Source: Robertkochia flava (lineage in GTDB: Bacteria > Bacteroidota > Bacteroidia > Flavobacteriales > Flavobacteriaceae). From it: DNA of 64,000 bases. Location of the stretch: contig NZ_JAINZT010000007.1 of the NCBI RefSeq assembly GCF_020166515.1, positions 372,001 through 436,000 of the forward strand, written 5' to 3'. Made by a program: the position numbers and the translations under genes. The notes beneath the pieces are model-generated. The model made no database searches, was not told where the DNA came from, and saw only the letters and a list, made by a program, of their open reading frames with translations. The stretch's first letter is position 1. Every line of letters begins with the position of its first letter. Below, piece after piece: positions 17,773 to 26,498 of the stretch.

Positions 17773-18417
17773 TTAGTTGTTTATGATGTAATAGCCCATT
17801 TCCTCATATTTAGGGCGATCAAAGGTAAATAAGCTTTTTGATATGGGTTGATCGGTTTTAAAAGAATTAACAGTAATGGTGGTCTTGGTGCCATTCTGTC
17901 CCACTTCGATCAGGTTGTAAATGTGTTTGGTCTGGGTGTCGATTCCTAAAAGGATCTGTTTGATCTCGGAAGAGGAGTCGATGGGTACCAGTTCGATGTA
18001 CTGGATATTCCTTCCCTTGATATTCTGGGCGATGTCCCATTTGTAATTATATCCATCCTTGTAAAAAGTAAGCATCTTGGATGGGGTAATGGTGCCTTCG
18101 TCTTCCCCGTTAGTTCCTTCAATGACCACTTCCTCATTTTCAGGGATAATGGTGTAGGTGTTGTTTCCGTCAAATATCTTGGTTGCTCCCAGGTAATTAA
18201 AGCGGTATTTATCTCCTTTGAGGGTTACATCTCCGCGGGTTTCCTGGTGAATGTTTTCCTGGGTATTATCCAGAACATATTTAAAATCAATGAAGATATT
18301 GTCATAGCCAGACACCTTTGCGTATACCTCGTCAAGCAAGGTTTTCGCCTTACTGTCACTTTGAGCGTTCAGGTTGGCGGTCAGGGCGATCAGCAATACA
18401 AAGACAATTTTTCTCAT
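17773..18417 (-). CDS. LolA-like outer-membrane lipoprotein carrier
   Basis: A 214-residue secreted protein (signal MRKIVFVLLIALTANLNAQ). Its mature part has the LolA half-barrel pattern: an early FIDFKYVLDNTQE segment, then paired strands GDVTLKGDKYRFNYLGATKIFDGNNTYTIIPENEEV. LolA ferries lipoproteins across the periplasm. ATG 18417 is chosen because the longer start at 18438 overlaps ftsK and disrupts the signal peptide. It sits 4 bp after ftsK and 3 bp before lptG, so it belongs to one envelope-biogenesis transcript. Confidence 0.85.
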   Translation of the reverse strand: MRKIVFVLLIALTANLNAQSDSKAKTLLDEVYAKVSGYDNIFIDFKYVLDNTQENIHQETRGDVTLKGDKYRFNYLGATKIFDGNNTYTIIPENEEVVIEGTNGEDEGTITPSKMLTFYKDGYNYKWDIAQNIKGRNIQYIELVPIDSSSEIKQILLGIDTQTKHIYNLIEVGQNGTKTTITVNSFKTDQPISKSLFTFDRPKYEEMGYYIINN

Positions 18418-18421
18418 AATA

Positions 18422-20845
18422 TCAGTTGTTGTTTTCATTATTCAGTAATTCATCCAGGGCTATGATATCCTGTATCAGTACCTGGCGGGCTTTTGACCCT
18501 TCGAAAGGCCCCACGATTCCTGCGGCTTCGAGTTGATCGATGATGCGTCCGGCCCGGTTGTATCCGAGTTTTAACTTACGCTGCAGCAAAGAGGCCGAGC
18601 CCTGCTGGGCCGACACGATCACTTCTGCTGCCTCCCGGAAGAGCGCATCCCGCTCCGAGACATCTATATCAAGTCCTGTGCCAGAGTCTTCCCCTACATA
18701 CTCCGGAAGCAGATGGGCTTCAGGATAGGCGCGCTGCCCACCGATATAGTCTGTGATCCTGGCCACTTCCGGGGTGTCTACAAAGGCACATTGTAAGCGG
18801 GTCAGGTCGTTCCCCTGCGTGAAGAGCATATCTCCACGGCCAATAAGCTGGTCGGCTCCGGGGGAGTCCAGAATGGTCCTTGAATCGATCTTAGAGGTTA
18901 CCCTGAAGGCAACCCGGGCCGGGAAGTTGGCTTTGATGATACCGGTGATCACATTCACCGACGGACGCTGGGTAGCGATGATCAGGTGGATACCGACAGC
19001 CCTTGCCAGCTGAGCCAGACGGGCAATTGGGGTCTCTACTTCTTTTCCTGCAGTCATAATGAGGTCTGCAAACTCATCGATAACCAGAACAATATACGGC
19101 AGGAACTGGTGACCGTCATTGGGGTTCAGCTTACGCTCCTTGAATTTTTCATTGTACTCCCTGATGTTTCTTACCATCGCATTTTTGAGCAATTCATAGC
19201 GATTGTCCATTTCAATACAGAGGGAGTTCAGGGTGTTAATTACCTTGGTGTTGTCAGTGATAATAGCCTCTTCGCTATCCGGTAATTTTGCCAGGAAGTG
19301 ACGTTCTATTTTATTAAAAAGGGTGAGTTCTACTTTTTTAGGGTCTACAAGTACGAACTTCACCTCTGCCGGATGTTTCTTATACAGCAGGGAGGTAAGA
19401 ATAGCATTAAGACCAACCGATTTACCCTGTCCGGTGGCTCCTGCCATAAGAAGGTGAGGCATTTTCGCCAAATCAACCACAAAGGTTTCATTGCTGATGG
19501 TCTTACCAAAGGCAATGGGAAGTTCCATCTCTGCGTTCTGAAATTTTTTGGAGGCGATAACCGAACGCATGGATACCACTGCCGATTTTTTATTGGGCAC
19601 CTCGATCCCTATAGTACCTTTACCTGGGATAGGCGCAATGATACGGATGCCGAGTGCCGAAAGGGACAGGGCGATATCGTCTTCCAGGTTTTTGATCTTG
19701 GAGATCCTGATCCCGGCAGCGGGTACGATCTCGTACAGGGTAACGGTAGGACCTATGGTGGCCTTGATCTGGGAAATCTCGATCTTATAGTTCTTGAGCG
19801 TATCTACGATACGGTCTTTATTTTCTTCCAGTTCTTTCTGGTCAATGGTAATACTGCCCGCTCCGTAGTCCTTAAGCAGGTCAAGGGGTGGGAACTTATA
19901 ATTGCTAAGGTTTAGTTTCGGGTCAAATTCCCCGAAATCGCTAACCAGTTTATCAGCAAGAATTTCAGTTTCCTCCTTCTCTTCGCGGATACTTTCCACT
20001 TCCATCTTTATTCCGCCTTCTTCTTCTGATCCTGGGGAGGGTATTTCCGGCTCTGCAGAGGTCTTCACCTCAAAAGACCTTTCAATATCCAGGTCATTGG
20101 GCGATGGTGTTTCCTCCTCCTCCGAAGCGGTAAAGCGGATCTCTGCCGGCTCTTCTTCAAAGGAATCCGGAGCGTTTGTTTGCTCTACGCTGGTTTCTTC
20201 CTTTTCTTCCGGTTGGGACCGGAGCGAACTCAGGCTCGATTCTATTTCGTCTTTAGTGCTGCGGAATGCCAGTACGATCTTTTCGGGAGTCAGTTTCAGT
20301 CGAAGTACGGAATAACTGATCAATACGAAGATCAAAACCAGGCTGATCCCGATATTTCCGATGTAGTCTTTGAGGAAATCATTCATTTCAAACCCTACAG
20401 TACCTCCTAATAAGGGGGCACTGTTGGCGAAAAAGCCCATCAGAACAGACATCCAGATCATGATAACAAACCCCCAGAACCAACGGTTAAGTAGTTTACG
20501 CGTGCCGATATTGAGAAAGAGGTAAAGTCCGGTTTGGAAGACCAGGATCAAAAAGATAAAAGAAGCTACCCCGAAGCCTTTAAAAATGAAAAGGTGACTG
20601 ATGGCTGCACCAAATTTATTAAGCCAGTTGCGGGCTTCCAACTCCCTGTTGGCGAATTCGCTGATCAGGCTCTGATCGGACTGCCAGGAGGAAAAAAAAG
20701 AAACAAAGGCAATAAAGCACCCGATGCTGAGCAACATCAACAGGCTACCCAATATGATCTTTTGTTGATGCGCAAGTTGAAATTTGGGTAGGTTGTTGCC
20801 TGAAGAACTTTTATTTTTTCTATTCTTTTTACGGGCCATCAGCAT
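18422..20845 (-). CDS. ftsK: DNA translocase FtsK
   Basis: FtsK couples septum formation to chromosome segregation at dif. Of 807 residues, about 30-185 contain the four to five N-terminal membrane segments, and 195-300 are an acidic linker that is short compared with E. coli. The alpha/beta motor holds Walker A GATGQGKS (469-476) and Walker B VLVIDEFADLI (about 588). The C-terminal winged-helix gamma domain that reads KOPS is at about 745-807 (SASLLQRKLKLGYNRAGRIIDQLE). ATGs at 20845 and 20839 are equally plausible. It is preceded by dgkA and followed by lolA. Confidence 0.95.
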   Translation of the reverse strand: MLMARKKNRKNKSSSGNNLPKFQLAHQQKIILGSLLMLLSIGCFIAFVSFFSSWQSDQSLISEFANRELEARNWLNKFGAAISHLFIFKGFGVASFIFLILVFQTGLYLFLNIGTRKLLNRWFWGFVIMIWMSVLMGFFANSAPLLGGTVGFEMNDFLKDYIGNIGISLVLIFVLISYSVLRLKLTPEKIVLAFRSTKDEIESSLSSLRSQPEEKEETSVEQTNAPDSFEEEPAEIRFTASEEEETPSPNDLDIERSFEVKTSAEPEIPSPGSEEEGGIKMEVESIREEKEETEILADKLVSDFGEFDPKLNLSNYKFPPLDLLKDYGAGSITIDQKELEENKDRIVDTLKNYKIEISQIKATIGPTVTLYEIVPAAGIRISKIKNLEDDIALSLSALGIRIIAPIPGKGTIGIEVPNKKSAVVSMRSVIASKKFQNAEMELPIAFGKTISNETFVVDLAKMPHLLMAGATGQGKSVGLNAILTSLLYKKHPAEVKFVLVDPKKVELTLFNKIERHFLAKLPDSEEAIITDNTKVINTLNSLCIEMDNRYELLKNAMVRNIREYNEKFKERKLNPNDGHQFLPYIVLVIDEFADLIMTAGKEVETPIARLAQLARAVGIHLIIATQRPSVNVITGIIKANFPARVAFRVTSKIDSRTILDSPGADQLIGRGDMLFTQGNDLTRLQCAFVDTPEVARITDYIGGQRAYPEAHLLPEYVGEDSGTGLDIDVSERDALFREAAEVIVSAQQGSASLLQRKLKLGYNRAGRIIDQLEAAGIVGPFEGSKARQVLIQDIIALDELLNNENNN

Positions 20846-20900
20846 TGTTAGGTTTAAAACAAAAGTACAAATTACAAACGTACGTTTTGAACTTCAGTTT

Positions 20901-21260
20901 TTAAAATATTTTAGGAATGTAAATCAACAAACCTACCAATACGGCTCCAAAAGCGGTGATAAAAACGGCCCCTGCTGCGATGTCTTTAATAAACCCGATT
21001 TTGCGGTGTTTTCCCGGGTGGATGAAATCTGCGGTTTTTTCTACCGCTGTGTTCAGGCCTTCTGCGGTCATTACCGTCGTGATGCTTAAAATTTGAAGAC
21101 ACCATTCTGTAGTGTTAAGCTCAAATAAAAAACCCAGAATGGTCATTATTACGGCAATACCGGCCTGAACCTGTATGCTCGGCTCGCTTTTAAGTAAAAG
21201 ATATGCCCCTTTAGAGGCATATCCTATACTTCGAATGCGTTTTCTAACGAAGTCATTCAT
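20901..21260 (-). CDS. dgkA: diacylglycerol/undecaprenol kinase family protein
   Basis: A 119-residue integral membrane kinase with three predicted helices. The conserved motif AEGLNTAVEKTADFIHP matches the DgkA active-site signature (E-x-x-N-T-A-x-E). The family phosphorylates diacylglycerol, or undecaprenol in Gram-positives. It starts 3 bp after tpx and ends 55 bp before ftsK, so it is in the same operon-like run. Confidence 0.92.
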   Translation of the reverse strand: MNDFVRKRIRSIGYASKGAYLLLKSEPSIQVQAGIAVIMTILGFLFELNTTEWCLQILSITTVMTAEGLNTAVEKTADFIHPGKHRKIGFIKDIAAGAVFITAFGAVLVGLLIYIPKIF

Positions 21261-21263
21261 GAC

Positions 21264-21761
21264 CTAGATCACTGACAAAGCTGCTTCGTAATCTGGTTCA
21301 TCAACGATTTCCGGTACCTGTTGTGCATGCTTCACAACACCATTCTCATCAATTACCACTACTGCACGACTGTGCAGGCCTTCCAGGGGGCCGTCTGTAA
21401 AACTGAGTCCATAGGTCCTTCCGAAGTTTCCATCCCGTATGTCAGACAGGTTGATCACATTATCCAGGCCTTCTGCTCCGCAAAACCTGGCCTGCGCAAA
21501 AGGGGTGTCGCGGGAGATACAAAGTACTTTTGTATTCTCGAGAGAAGAAGCCTTTTCGTTAAAGGTGCGCACGCTTTGTGCACATGTGCCGGTATCAATA
21601 CTGGGAAAAATATTCAGGACGACCTTATTTCCCTTGAAATCCGACAGGGATCTGGTAGACAGATCTGATGCCACTAAGGTGAAATCCGGGGCAGCGCTTC
21701 CCACTTTTGGGAGGTTTCCGGAGGTGTGAATTTCATTTCCTTTTAAAGTTACTGTTGCCAT
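21264..21761 (-). CDS. tpx: thiol peroxidase
   Basis: An atypical 2-Cys peroxiredoxin of 165 residues that reduces hydroperoxides with thioredoxin. The peroxidatic cysteine is C60 in SIDTGTCAQSVRTFNEKA; the resolving cysteine is C94 in FAQARFCGAEGL. Both match Tpx spacing. It is the first gene of the minus-strand run tpx-dgkA-ftsK-lolA-lptG-ribBX. Confidence 0.95.
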   Translation of the reverse strand: MATVTLKGNEIHTSGNLPKVGSAAPDFTLVASDLSTRSLSDFKGNKVVLNIFPSIDTGTCAQSVRTFNEKASSLENTKVLCISRDTPFAQARFCGAEGLDNVINLSDIRDGNFGRTYGLSFTDGPLEGLHSRAVVVIDENGVVKHAQQVPEIVDEPDYEAALSVI

Positions 21762-21919
21762 AGGATTGATATTTTTACCTAAAGGTAAAAAAAGTTAAGC
21801 GGTTATAGGGTGATGCGGTTATACGGTTTTAATATAAAAGATAATTATAGAAAATATCCCGTATTTATTATAATTAATAAAGCCTGGTACATAAAGATAG
21901 AAAGGTAAGGCAGAAGGGT

Positions 21920-22231
21920 ATGGTATTGTCCCGGAAGGTTTTTCATTTAACCGAGGGACTTCCAAAGGGAAGCAGTTTTGTTTTGAAACAGCAATTACAT
22001 AAGACTGCTCTTTCTGTACCTTCCAATATTGCAGAAGGGGCAGGTTGTACCCCGAGAAAAGAATTGTTGAGATTACTGGATATTGCGAATGGATCCTTGA
22101 CTGAGCTTGAAACTCAACTTATACTGGTAAGAAATTTAAAGTGCGAGGATACCTCAGGTTTAACAGAAGGGGATATAACCATTATCAGAAAGATGCTGCA
22201 TAAATTTAAACGTTCGATCCGCAGCAGATAA
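21920..22231 (+). CDS. four-helix bundle protein (23S rRNA IVP-like), apparently 5'-degraded
   Basis: A 103-residue ORF of the small four-helix-bundle family (SIPSNIAEG motif, here ALSVPSNIAEGAGC). These genes are often linked to rRNA intervening sequences or retroelement-associated roles; the function is unclear. The ATG at 21920 lies inside the usual first helix. In-frame upstream codons from 21881 read SLVHKDRKVRQKG, which resembles the family opening HKDLKVWQKG but has no ATG/GTG/TTG, is cut by TAA at 21878, and has Arg for the conserved Trp. The gene therefore looks truncated by loss of its start. Confidence 0.7.
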   Translation: MVLSRKVFHLTEGLPKGSSFVLKQQLHKTALSVPSNIAEGAGCTPRKELLRLLDIANGSLTELETQLILVRNLKCEDTSGLTEGDITIIRKMLHKFKRSIRSR

Positions 22232-22282
22232 AAATGTAAATAATACGATGTGTCACCGTATCGCAGCTTCATCGAATAACTA

Positions 22283-22310
22283 AAAAACCCTCCTGAAAAG
22301 GAGGGTTTTT
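22283..22310. terminator. bidirectional terminator
   Basis: A 12-bp perfect stem (22283-22294 with 22299-22310) with a GAAA tetraloop and A/T tracts at both ends. It separates the convergent four-helix-bundle gene from the peroxiredoxin operon. Confidence 0.9.
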
Positions 22311-22343
22311 GTTAGCAATTTTTTCCCATTTTCACGGGTTCTG

Positions 22344-22607
22344 TTACTCCTTGTCTATGGAGCCCAGAACACGTTGCATGAAGGCGTTAACCGCCTTCTT
22401 CTGGTCCATTCCTTCTTCGCGGATCATTTTATGTACCTCCAGCGCCCCGTACATATTGGAGAGTAACTCTCCGATAACGTCGAGTTCCTCATCCTTCAGG
22501 GAAGGTACTTCCGTGATGGCCTCGAGGGTCTCTATGGCTTCCAGTACATAGTCCTGATCGTTTTCGGCGATGAAGCCCGTAAGTTGCTTAATTACTGGTA
22601 ATTTCAT
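22344..22607 (-). CDS. small conserved protein (DUF6952-like)
   Basis: An 87-residue, all-helical acidic protein with no signal peptide, resembling the DUF6952 proteins of flavobacteria. Its start overlaps the 3' end of the thioredoxin gene by 20 bp, so translation is coupled. As last gene of a peroxiredoxin-thioredoxin unit it may take part in redox defence, but no catalytic cysteine is present and the function is unknown. Confidence 0.75.
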   Translation of the reverse strand: MKLPVIKQLTGFIAENDQDYVLEAIETLEAITEVPSLKDEELDVIGELLSNMYGALEVHKMIREEGMDQKKAVNAFMQRVLGSIDKE

Positions 22608-22902
22608 CTATAAGCGATTTTAGGACCTCGGTCTTATTGGTCTGAACCTGGCTGGTAACCTTCCCGTTTTTAAAAGCAGCAAAAGTAGGCAGGTTGTCTA
22701 CCTTGGCCAGTTTTCGGGATTCGGGATATTTCTCGGCATCAGCGATCACAAACAAGGTGTTTTCGTGATCCCGGGAGAATTTCTTGAACTTAGGTTTCAT
22801 GATACGGCAGTTTCCGCACCATCCGGCAGAGTACTGCACCACCACGTTCTGGTTCCCTTCGATAAGTTCAGACAGGTTATCCTTTTCTAGTTCCAGCAAC
22901 AT
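22588..22902 (-). CDS. thioredoxin-family protein
   Basis: A 104-residue cytoplasmic thioredoxin fold with an atypical active site GWCGNCRIMKP (C29-G-N-C32, against CGPC in classical thioredoxin). A cis-proline region (NLPTFAAFKNGK) follows near residue 70. It lies between a 2-Cys peroxiredoxin (6 bp upstream) and the DUF6952-like gene, so it is probably the dedicated reductant of that peroxiredoxin. Confidence 0.9.
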   Translation of the reverse strand: MLLELEKDNLSELIEGNQNVVVQYSAGWCGNCRIMKPKFKKFSRDHENTLFVIADAEKYPESRKLAKVDNLPTFAAFKNGKVTSQVQTNKTEVLKSLIDEITSN

Positions 22903-22908
22903 AACTTC

Positions 22909-23547
22909 TTAGTTTAAGCTTAGGTATTCTGCTACCCCGGTTCTGTCGGCAGTCATAGCCTGCTTTCCTTCTTCCCAGTTGGCAGGACATACTTCTCCGT
23001 TCTTCTGTACGTGAGCGTAAGCGTCAATAAGTCTCAGGAATTCATTCACATTTCTTCCAACAGGCATGTGGTTAACTCCTTCGTGGAAAACGGTTCCTTC
23101 CTCATCGATCAGGTAGGTTGCTCTATAGGTTACATTATCGCCTTCAAGCATATAAGTTCCGGTTTCCTCGTTATAGGTCTCGGTCTGAGCGTCAAGGATT
23201 CCTAGGATATTAGCAAGGTTTCTGTTACTGTCGGCAAGCAGCGGGTAGGTTACTCCTTCGATTCCGCCGTCGTCTTTTTTGGTGTTTAACCAGGCAAAGT
23301 GTACCTCTGCAGTATCACAAGAAGCACCGATTACCACGGTATTTCTTTTTTCGAATTCTTCCAGTGCAGCCTGAAAAGCGTGAAGCTCAGTCGGGCAAAC
23401 AAAAGTGAAGTCTTTTGGATACCAGAACAGCAAAACTTTCTTGTTGTTCTTTTTGGCTTCTTCCAGGACATTGATCTGGAAAGTGTCGCCCATTTCATTC
23501 ATAGCATTCACGGCTACATTTGGGAATTTCTTACCTACTAGGGTCAT
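22909..23547 (-). CDS. 2-Cys peroxiredoxin (AhpC/Prx1 type)
   Basis: A 212-residue peroxide reductase. The peroxidatic cysteine is C51 in DFTFVCPTELHAFQ and the resolving cysteine is near 187 in NGEVCPANW, which identifies a typical 2-Cys enzyme that works as a dimer or decamer. It heads the peroxiredoxin-thioredoxin-DUF6952 operon, whose gaps are 6 bp and then an overlap. Confidence 0.94.
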   Translation of the reverse strand: MTLVGKKFPNVAVNAMNEMGDTFQINVLEEAKKNNKKVLLFWYPKDFTFVCPTELHAFQAALEEFEKRNTVVIGASCDTAEVHFAWLNTKKDDGGIEGVTYPLLADSNRNLANILGILDAQTETYNEETGTYMLEGDNVTYRATYLIDEEGTVFHEGVNHMPVGRNVNEFLRLIDAYAHVQKNGEVCPANWEEGKQAMTADRTGVAEYLSLN

Positions 23548-23701
23548 ATAGTTTAATTTTTGATTTGTTAAACAACGGTGGCAAAAATACTACTATATCC
23601 GGCAAAATCCCGGGAGTCAGAATTGTATTCTCCTATGGAAGAATAAGCGATGAAAATCGGCCCCTTATTCGGAGTGTAATATTGCGAATCTAAAAAATAA
23701 A

Positions 23702-23725
23702 GCCGGGCATTTTTAAGGACCCGGC
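23702..23725 (-). terminator. probable terminator after nhaC
   Basis: GCCGGG/CCCGGC stem (23702-23707 with 23720-23725) with a 12-base loop. On the minus strand it is followed by a T-rich tract. It lies 30 bp past the nhaC stop. Confidence 0.55.
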
Positions 23726-23754
23726 AAATATTCTGTTAATATTAAAGTGGAGAT

Positions 23755-25206
23755 TTATTTTCCGGCGAGGCGCTTAATTTTGATGTTAAGTGCGGCATAG
23801 GTGAGTGTCATGAACGGACTGAGGTAATTGAAGAAAGCATAACCTATATAAGCTGTGGTATCTACCCCTAAAACTCCGCTTTGGTAAGCTCCACAGGTAT
23901 TCCATGGTACCAGCACAGAAGTTACCGTTCCTGAATCTTCAAGGGTACGACTGAGATTTTCCGGAGCGAGGCCTTTATCGGCATACGCCTTGGCGTACAT
24001 TTTTCCAGGCACCACAATGGCCAGGTATTGATCTGAAGCGGTAACATTAATGGCGAGACAACTGGCAACGGTACTGGCGAACAACCCGAATACGGAATTG
24101 AAAGCTTTGAGAAGCGCTCCGCTTATTCGAGACAGGGCGCCAATGGCGTCCATGATACCTCCAAAAACCATGGCACAGATAATGAGCCAGATGGTACCCA
24201 GCATCCCGTACATTCCCCCGGAGGAGAAAAGATCGTTGAGCTTGTCATTACTGGTCTCTACCGCCGTTTCTACTGTAATGGCGTCCATAACACCCCGGTA
24301 AGCAGAAATAACATTGAGTTCTGTGGCACCGGTAATACCCATCACCACTTCGGGCTGAAAAATAATAGCGAAAACAGCACCGAGCAGGGTTCCGATAAGC
24401 AGGGCAACCAGGGGAGAGGTTTTTTTGACGATCATAAAGATCACCGCAGCCGGTACGAGGAAGAGCACAGGGCTGATATAAAATGATTCTTCAATGGCGC
24501 TTAGGAGGTTACTGGTATCCGGGGCAGAGGTGGTTTCCAGGTTGAGTCCGATAATGGTGAATATAACAAGGGTAATGATTATCGTAGGAACGGTAGTCAG
24601 TGCCATATAGCGAATATGGGTAAACAGGTCGGTTCCGGCCATGGCAGGGGCCAGGTTGGTGGTGTCGCTCAGGGGCGACATCTTATCCCCGAAATACGCT
24701 CCGGAGATCACGGCTCCGGCGGTCATTCCGGGAGTAATGCCCAGGGCATCCCCAATACCGACCAAAGCGATACCTACAGTAGCAGAGGTGGTCCAACTGG
24801 ATCCGGTAGCAATCGAGATCACCGCACAGATGATCACGCTGGCCGAAAGAAAAAAGGTTGGATTCAGGATCTGTAACCCGTAATAGATCATGGAAGGGAT
24901 CACTCCGCTTATAAGCCAGGTTCCAGCTAAAGACCCCACAAATAAGAGGATGAGCAGGGCACCGGAAGTAGATTTCACATTTTTCGCCACTTCTTCAAGC
25001 ATGTCATCCATGCTTACCTTGTTTCTCAGTCCCACCATGGCGGCAACCGCCCCACCGAGTAACAGGATAAACTGGTTGGACCCGCTCAGGGCTTCATCTC
25101 CATAAACATAAACGTTAAAGGCCAGCATGGCAACCAAAACAAAAACCGGGAACAGGGCCTCCCAAATATTCAATTCTTTATTCTGATGGATCTTGGTGTC
25201 TTCCAT
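23755..25206 (-). CDS. nhaC: Na+/H+ antiporter, NhaC family
   Basis: A 483-residue membrane protein with about 11-12 helices. It shows NhaC hallmarks: GSSWTTSATVGIALVGIG, GAYFGDKMSPLSDTTNLAPA (about residues 170-190) and SDQYLAIVVPGKMYA with VLVPWNTCGAYQSGVLGV near the C-terminus. NhaC exchanges external protons for internal sodium and suits a marine habitat. ATG 25206 is chosen over an in-frame TTG at 25215. It stands alone, divergent from the UDP-xylose synthase gene. Confidence 0.92.
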   Translation of the reverse strand: MEDTKIHQNKELNIWEALFPVFVLVAMLAFNVYVYGDEALSGSNQFILLLGGAVAAMVGLRNKVSMDDMLEEVAKNVKSTSGALLILLFVGSLAGTWLISGVIPSMIYYGLQILNPTFFLSASVIICAVISIATGSSWTTSATVGIALVGIGDALGITPGMTAGAVISGAYFGDKMSPLSDTTNLAPAMAGTDLFTHIRYMALTTVPTIIITLVIFTIIGLNLETTSAPDTSNLLSAIEESFYISPVLFLVPAAVIFMIVKKTSPLVALLIGTLLGAVFAIIFQPEVVMGITGATELNVISAYRGVMDAITVETAVETSNDKLNDLFSSGGMYGMLGTIWLIICAMVFGGIMDAIGALSRISGALLKAFNSVFGLFASTVASCLAINVTASDQYLAIVVPGKMYAKAYADKGLAPENLSRTLEDSGTVTSVLVPWNTCGAYQSGVLGVDTTAYIGYAFFNYLSPFMTLTYAALNIKIKRLAGK

Positions 25207-25462
25207 GAAATTCAAGGTGAGATTTGTCGGTTCAAAAATTTAAAACGACCGTAATGTTACGATTTTAACCCTTTGTGTGCAAATCCAATTTCCGGAGCCC
25301 TGATTTCAAGGTGTTCTTTAGCCTCCTTCAGGAAGCAGGATGCGAATACTGCGGTTAACAGCCGGTATTTGTCTACCTCATCCGTAAAATCCTTTATTTT
25401 GTCCTTTCTTATTGTGGGTGCTTGTAAAATCTCCTACATTTAATTTCATATAATTCAAGAAA

Positions 25463-26422
25463 ATGAAAAGAATATTGGTAACCGGAGGGGCTGGGTTCAT
25501 AGGGTCACACTTATGTGAACGGCTGTTAAAGGAAGGGAATGAAGTGATCTGCCTGGATAATTATTTCACCGGCAGTAAGGATAATATCCTCCACCTGATG
25601 GATAATCCCTATTTCGAACTGGTTCGACACGATATTACCCACCCGTATTTTGCCGAGGTGGATGAGATCTATAATATGGCTTGTCCGGCCAGTCCCGTGC
25701 ACTACCAGTACAATCCAATTAAAACCATAAAGACCTCTGTTATGGGGGCTATTAATATGTTGGGGCTGGCCAAGCGGGTTAAGGCTAAGATTCTTCAGGC
25801 CAGTACTTCTGAGGTATACGGAGATCCTAACGTACATCCCCAACCGGAATCCTACTGGGGTAATGTGAACCCGATTGGGCTTCGCTCCTGTTACGATGAG
25901 GGTAAGCGGTGTGCCGAGACCCTGTTCATGGATTATCACAATTCCAACAAGGTGAATATCCGCATTATCCGGATCTTCAATACCTATGGTCCGCATATGA
26001 ACCCTGACGACGGGCGGGTGGTATCGAATTTTATCGTGCAGGCCCTGCAGGGAAAGGAGATTACCATTTACGGGGACGGACTGCAAACCCGTTCTTTTCA
26101 GTATGTGGACGACCTCGTGGAAGGCACGGTTCGAATGATGAACGCCCCCGACGATTTTATCGGTCCGGTAAACATCGGGAATCCTCATGAGTTTACCATG
26201 CTGGAACTGGCCGAGACCATTATTGATCTTACGGGGAGCTCCTCCAAACTGGTGCATATGCCCCTGCCTAAAGATGATCCAAAACAACGTCAGCCCGATA
26301 TCTCTCTGGCTAAAGCCAGGCTTGGTGGCTGGGAGCCAAAAGTGCAACTTCGGGAGGGTCTGACCAAAACCATCGGTTATTTTGAAGGTATACTGCAGAA
26401 AACAGTAGTGAATACCCATTGA
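25463..26422 (+). CDS. UDP-glucuronate decarboxylase (UDP-xylose synthase)
   Basis: A 319-residue short-chain dehydrogenase/reductase that decarboxylates UDP-glucuronate to UDP-xylose using bound NAD. It has the Rossmann motif GGAGFIGS (8-15), the catalytic serine region STSEVYG (114-120) and Y144/K148 in the UXS signature [23 protein letters not shown] (71-82) is also typical of UXS and absent from most epimerases. It supplies xylose units for envelope or exopolysaccharide. It is a single gene ending in a strong terminator. Confidence 0.92.
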   Translation: MKRILVTGGAGFIGSHLCERLLKEGNEVICLDNYFTGSKDNILHLMDNPYFELVRHDITHPYFAEVDEIYNMACPASPVHYQYNPIKTIKTSVMGAINMLGLAKRVKAKILQASTSEVYGDPNVHPQPESYWGNVNPIGLRSCYDEGKRCAETLFMDYHNSNKVNIRIIRIFNTYGPHMNPDDGRVVSNFIVQALQGKEITIYGDGLQTRSFQYVDDLVEGTVRMMNAPDDFIGPVNIGNPHEFTMLELAETIIDLTGSSSKLVHMPLPKDDPKQRQPDISLAKARLGGWEPKVQLREGLTKTIGYFEGILQKTVVNTH

Positions 26423-26444
26423 AACAGCCCATTGAACTGTATAA

Positions 26445-26478
26445 AAAAAGCCACCCAAATTCATATGGGTGGCTTTTT
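26445..26478. terminator. bidirectional terminator between UXS and proB
   Basis: A 13-bp stem (26445-26457 with 26466-26478) with A and T tracts on opposite sides. It serves the convergent UDP-xylose synthase and proB genes. Confidence 0.9.
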
Positions 26479-26498
26479 AGTGTAAAATTTTAATGGCG

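Noticed and set aside
25526-26464. 312-codon antisense ORF over the UDP-xylose synthase gene
   Set aside because: Long, but purely antisense to a highly conserved enzyme and without any domain. It is a codon-bias shadow.
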